A DNA stretch of 32,740 nucleotides from assembly GCA_013138965.1 (NCBI GenBank), contig WTBT01000020.1, positions 1 through 32,740 on the forward strand, written 5' to 3'. Made by a program: the position numbers and the translations under genes. The notes under the pieces were generated by a model. The model had not been told where the DNA came from. It did no database searches and was given only the letters and a program-made list of their open reading frames with translations. The first letter of the stretch is position 1, and each line of letters starts with the position of its first letter. Shown piece after piece: positions 31,995 through 32,740 of this stretch. The DNA comes from Candidatus Aegiribacteria sp. (GTDB taxonomy: Bacteria > Fermentibacterota > Fermentibacteria > Fermentibacterales > JCC-6).

Positions 31995-32740
31995 ATGAAG
32001 AACTCAGTTATTCTTCTGCTTGGATTATTCCCCCTCCTTACCGCCGACACCCTCCTCGTTCCCTCTGAATACCCTTCCATTCAGAATGGCATCAGCGCGG
32101 CGCAGGACGGTGATACCGTGCTTGTGTCCCCCGGTGAATACGGAGGGCCCGTAAGTTTCCAGGGGAAGAACATCGTTGTATTGAGTACACATGGAGCGGA
32201 TGACACTCTCATCAGAACCTTTGCGGACTACCACTGTGTGATGTTCACGGGGGGAGAGGACAGCACTGCTGTTTTGCAGGGCTTTACAGTAAGGAACCGC
32301 ATCTCAGATGGAGAGCCCTGCGGAAAACAGTCAATTGTTCAATACGGAGGTGGAATCTACATATACGAATCTTCACCGATAGTCCGCAACTGCAGAATTG
32401 ACAATAGTGTTGCTGGTATAGGCGCCGGAGTATACATGAACTACACATCAGCAAGGATGATTGACTGCACGATAAGTAACAACTGGGCTGCTGGATATCT
32501 GAAGAGGGGAGGTGGGATATATGCTGGAAGATCCGGACCTGCAGGACCGCCTATCATTATAGATTGTGTCATTCACTCTAATGATGCCCAGTATGGCGGC
32601 GGACTTTATATAGATGGTGATTCAGCGGTGGTTATCAACAATAACATCAGCGATAACTATTCTGACCATAATGGCGGTGGTATCGAAATAAGAAGCACAA
32701 ATGTGTTGCTATGCGGTAATAATATTTCCGGAAATGATGG
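31995..32740 (+). CDS. Secreted right-handed beta-helix protein, 5' part
   Basis: ATG 31995 opens a frame without a stop to the window end (248 codons). It starts with a signal peptide (MKNSVILLLGLFPLLTADT) and continues LVPSEYPSIQNGISAAQDGDTVLVSPGEY, the usual lead-in to a parallel beta-helix. Repeated turns follow: GGGIYIYESSPIVRNCRI, GAGVYMNYTSARMIDCTI, GGGIYAGRSGP, GGGLYIDGDSAVVINNNI, GGGIEIRSTNVLLCGNNI. Each coil has a G-G-G-[IL]-[YE] strand and an NCxI or NNNI strand. Such proteins are often polysaccharide-binding or lyase-like surface proteins, but no catalytic motif is visible. The ribosome site (CGGAG) is rather far from the start. The C terminus is outside the window. Confidence 0.85.
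   Translation, partial: MKNSVILLLGLFPLLTADTLLVPSEYPSIQNGISAAQDGDTVLVSPGEYGGPVSFQGKNIVVLSTHGADDTLIRTFADYHCVMFTGGEDSTAVLQGFTVRNRISDGEPCGKQSIVQYGGGIYIYESSPIVRNCRIDNSVAGIGAGVYMNYTSARMIDCTISNNWAAGYLKRGGGIYAGRSGPAGPPIIIDCVIHSNDAQYGGGLYIDGDSAVVINNNISDNYSDHNGGGIEIRSTNVLLCGNNISGND

Noticed and set aside
1-32740. tRNA or rRNA genes
   Set aside because: I saw no cloverleaf-type TTCGA arms with matching acceptor stems in the gaps, and no rRNA-like stretches.

Overview
The window looks like chromosome of an uncultivated, Gram-negative-type bacterium. It has many secreted proteins and lipoproteins, a bacterial fatty-acid cluster, an inositol-phosphate synthase and frequent AGG/AGA and ATA codons. A candidate-phylum lineage such as Fermentibacteria or a relative is my guess from gene style only. 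TGA is clearly a stop codon here, since many intact genes end in it.

The left part (1 to about 11.4 kb) is accessory and partly decayed. It holds the 3' end of a hypothetical gene, a small lipoprotein, and a large hybrid sensor histidine kinase (PhnD-like sensor, TM, two PAS, HisKA/HATPase, receiver). Convergent to the kinase is a secreted Kelch protein. Next come an IS91/Y2-type transposase remnant ending at its HUH motif, and a secreted-protein gene split by an in-frame TGA. These are followed by a nucleotidyltransferase-like remnant, a YaiI/DUF188 protein, an MGT-type glycosyltransferase, a DUF4143 ATPase remnant, and a complete Fic protein with a small ORF downstream.

The middle part (11.4 to 26.9 kb) is dense, all on the plus strand, and housekeeping in character: DUF3006 protein, rsmI, CDP-alcohol phosphatidyltransferase, inositol-3-phosphate synthase, tmk, a C-terminal processing protease, phosphohexomutase, and a shortened DUF177/YceD protein. 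Then follow rpmF, plsX, fabH, fabG, acpP, fabF and rnc, with no fabD, and an acyl-CoA dehydrogenase with EtfB and a ferredoxin-fused EtfA. Two themes stand out: inositol phospholipid synthesis (Ino1 beside a CDP-alcohol transferase), and fatty-acid synthesis placed directly upstream of a possibly electron-bifurcating acyl-CoA dehydrogenase/Etf set.

The right part (26.9 kb to the end) has a P-type cation ATPase with altered ion-site residues, a PHP-domain protein overlapping a small secreted protein, and a lipoprotein with a good promoter and a strong terminator. After these come three exact copies of a 29-bp repeat, two of them forming a long perfect inverted repeat, and the start of a secreted beta-helix protein that runs off the window.

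The points most worth a second look are the 29-bp repeat cluster, the in-frame TGA gene, two genes whose best ribosome-binding site points to a non-standard start (ATT and CTG), the altered ATPase ion site, the ferredoxin-fused Etf set, the operator-like palindrome upstream of rpmF, and the Fic locus flanked by short direct repeats.
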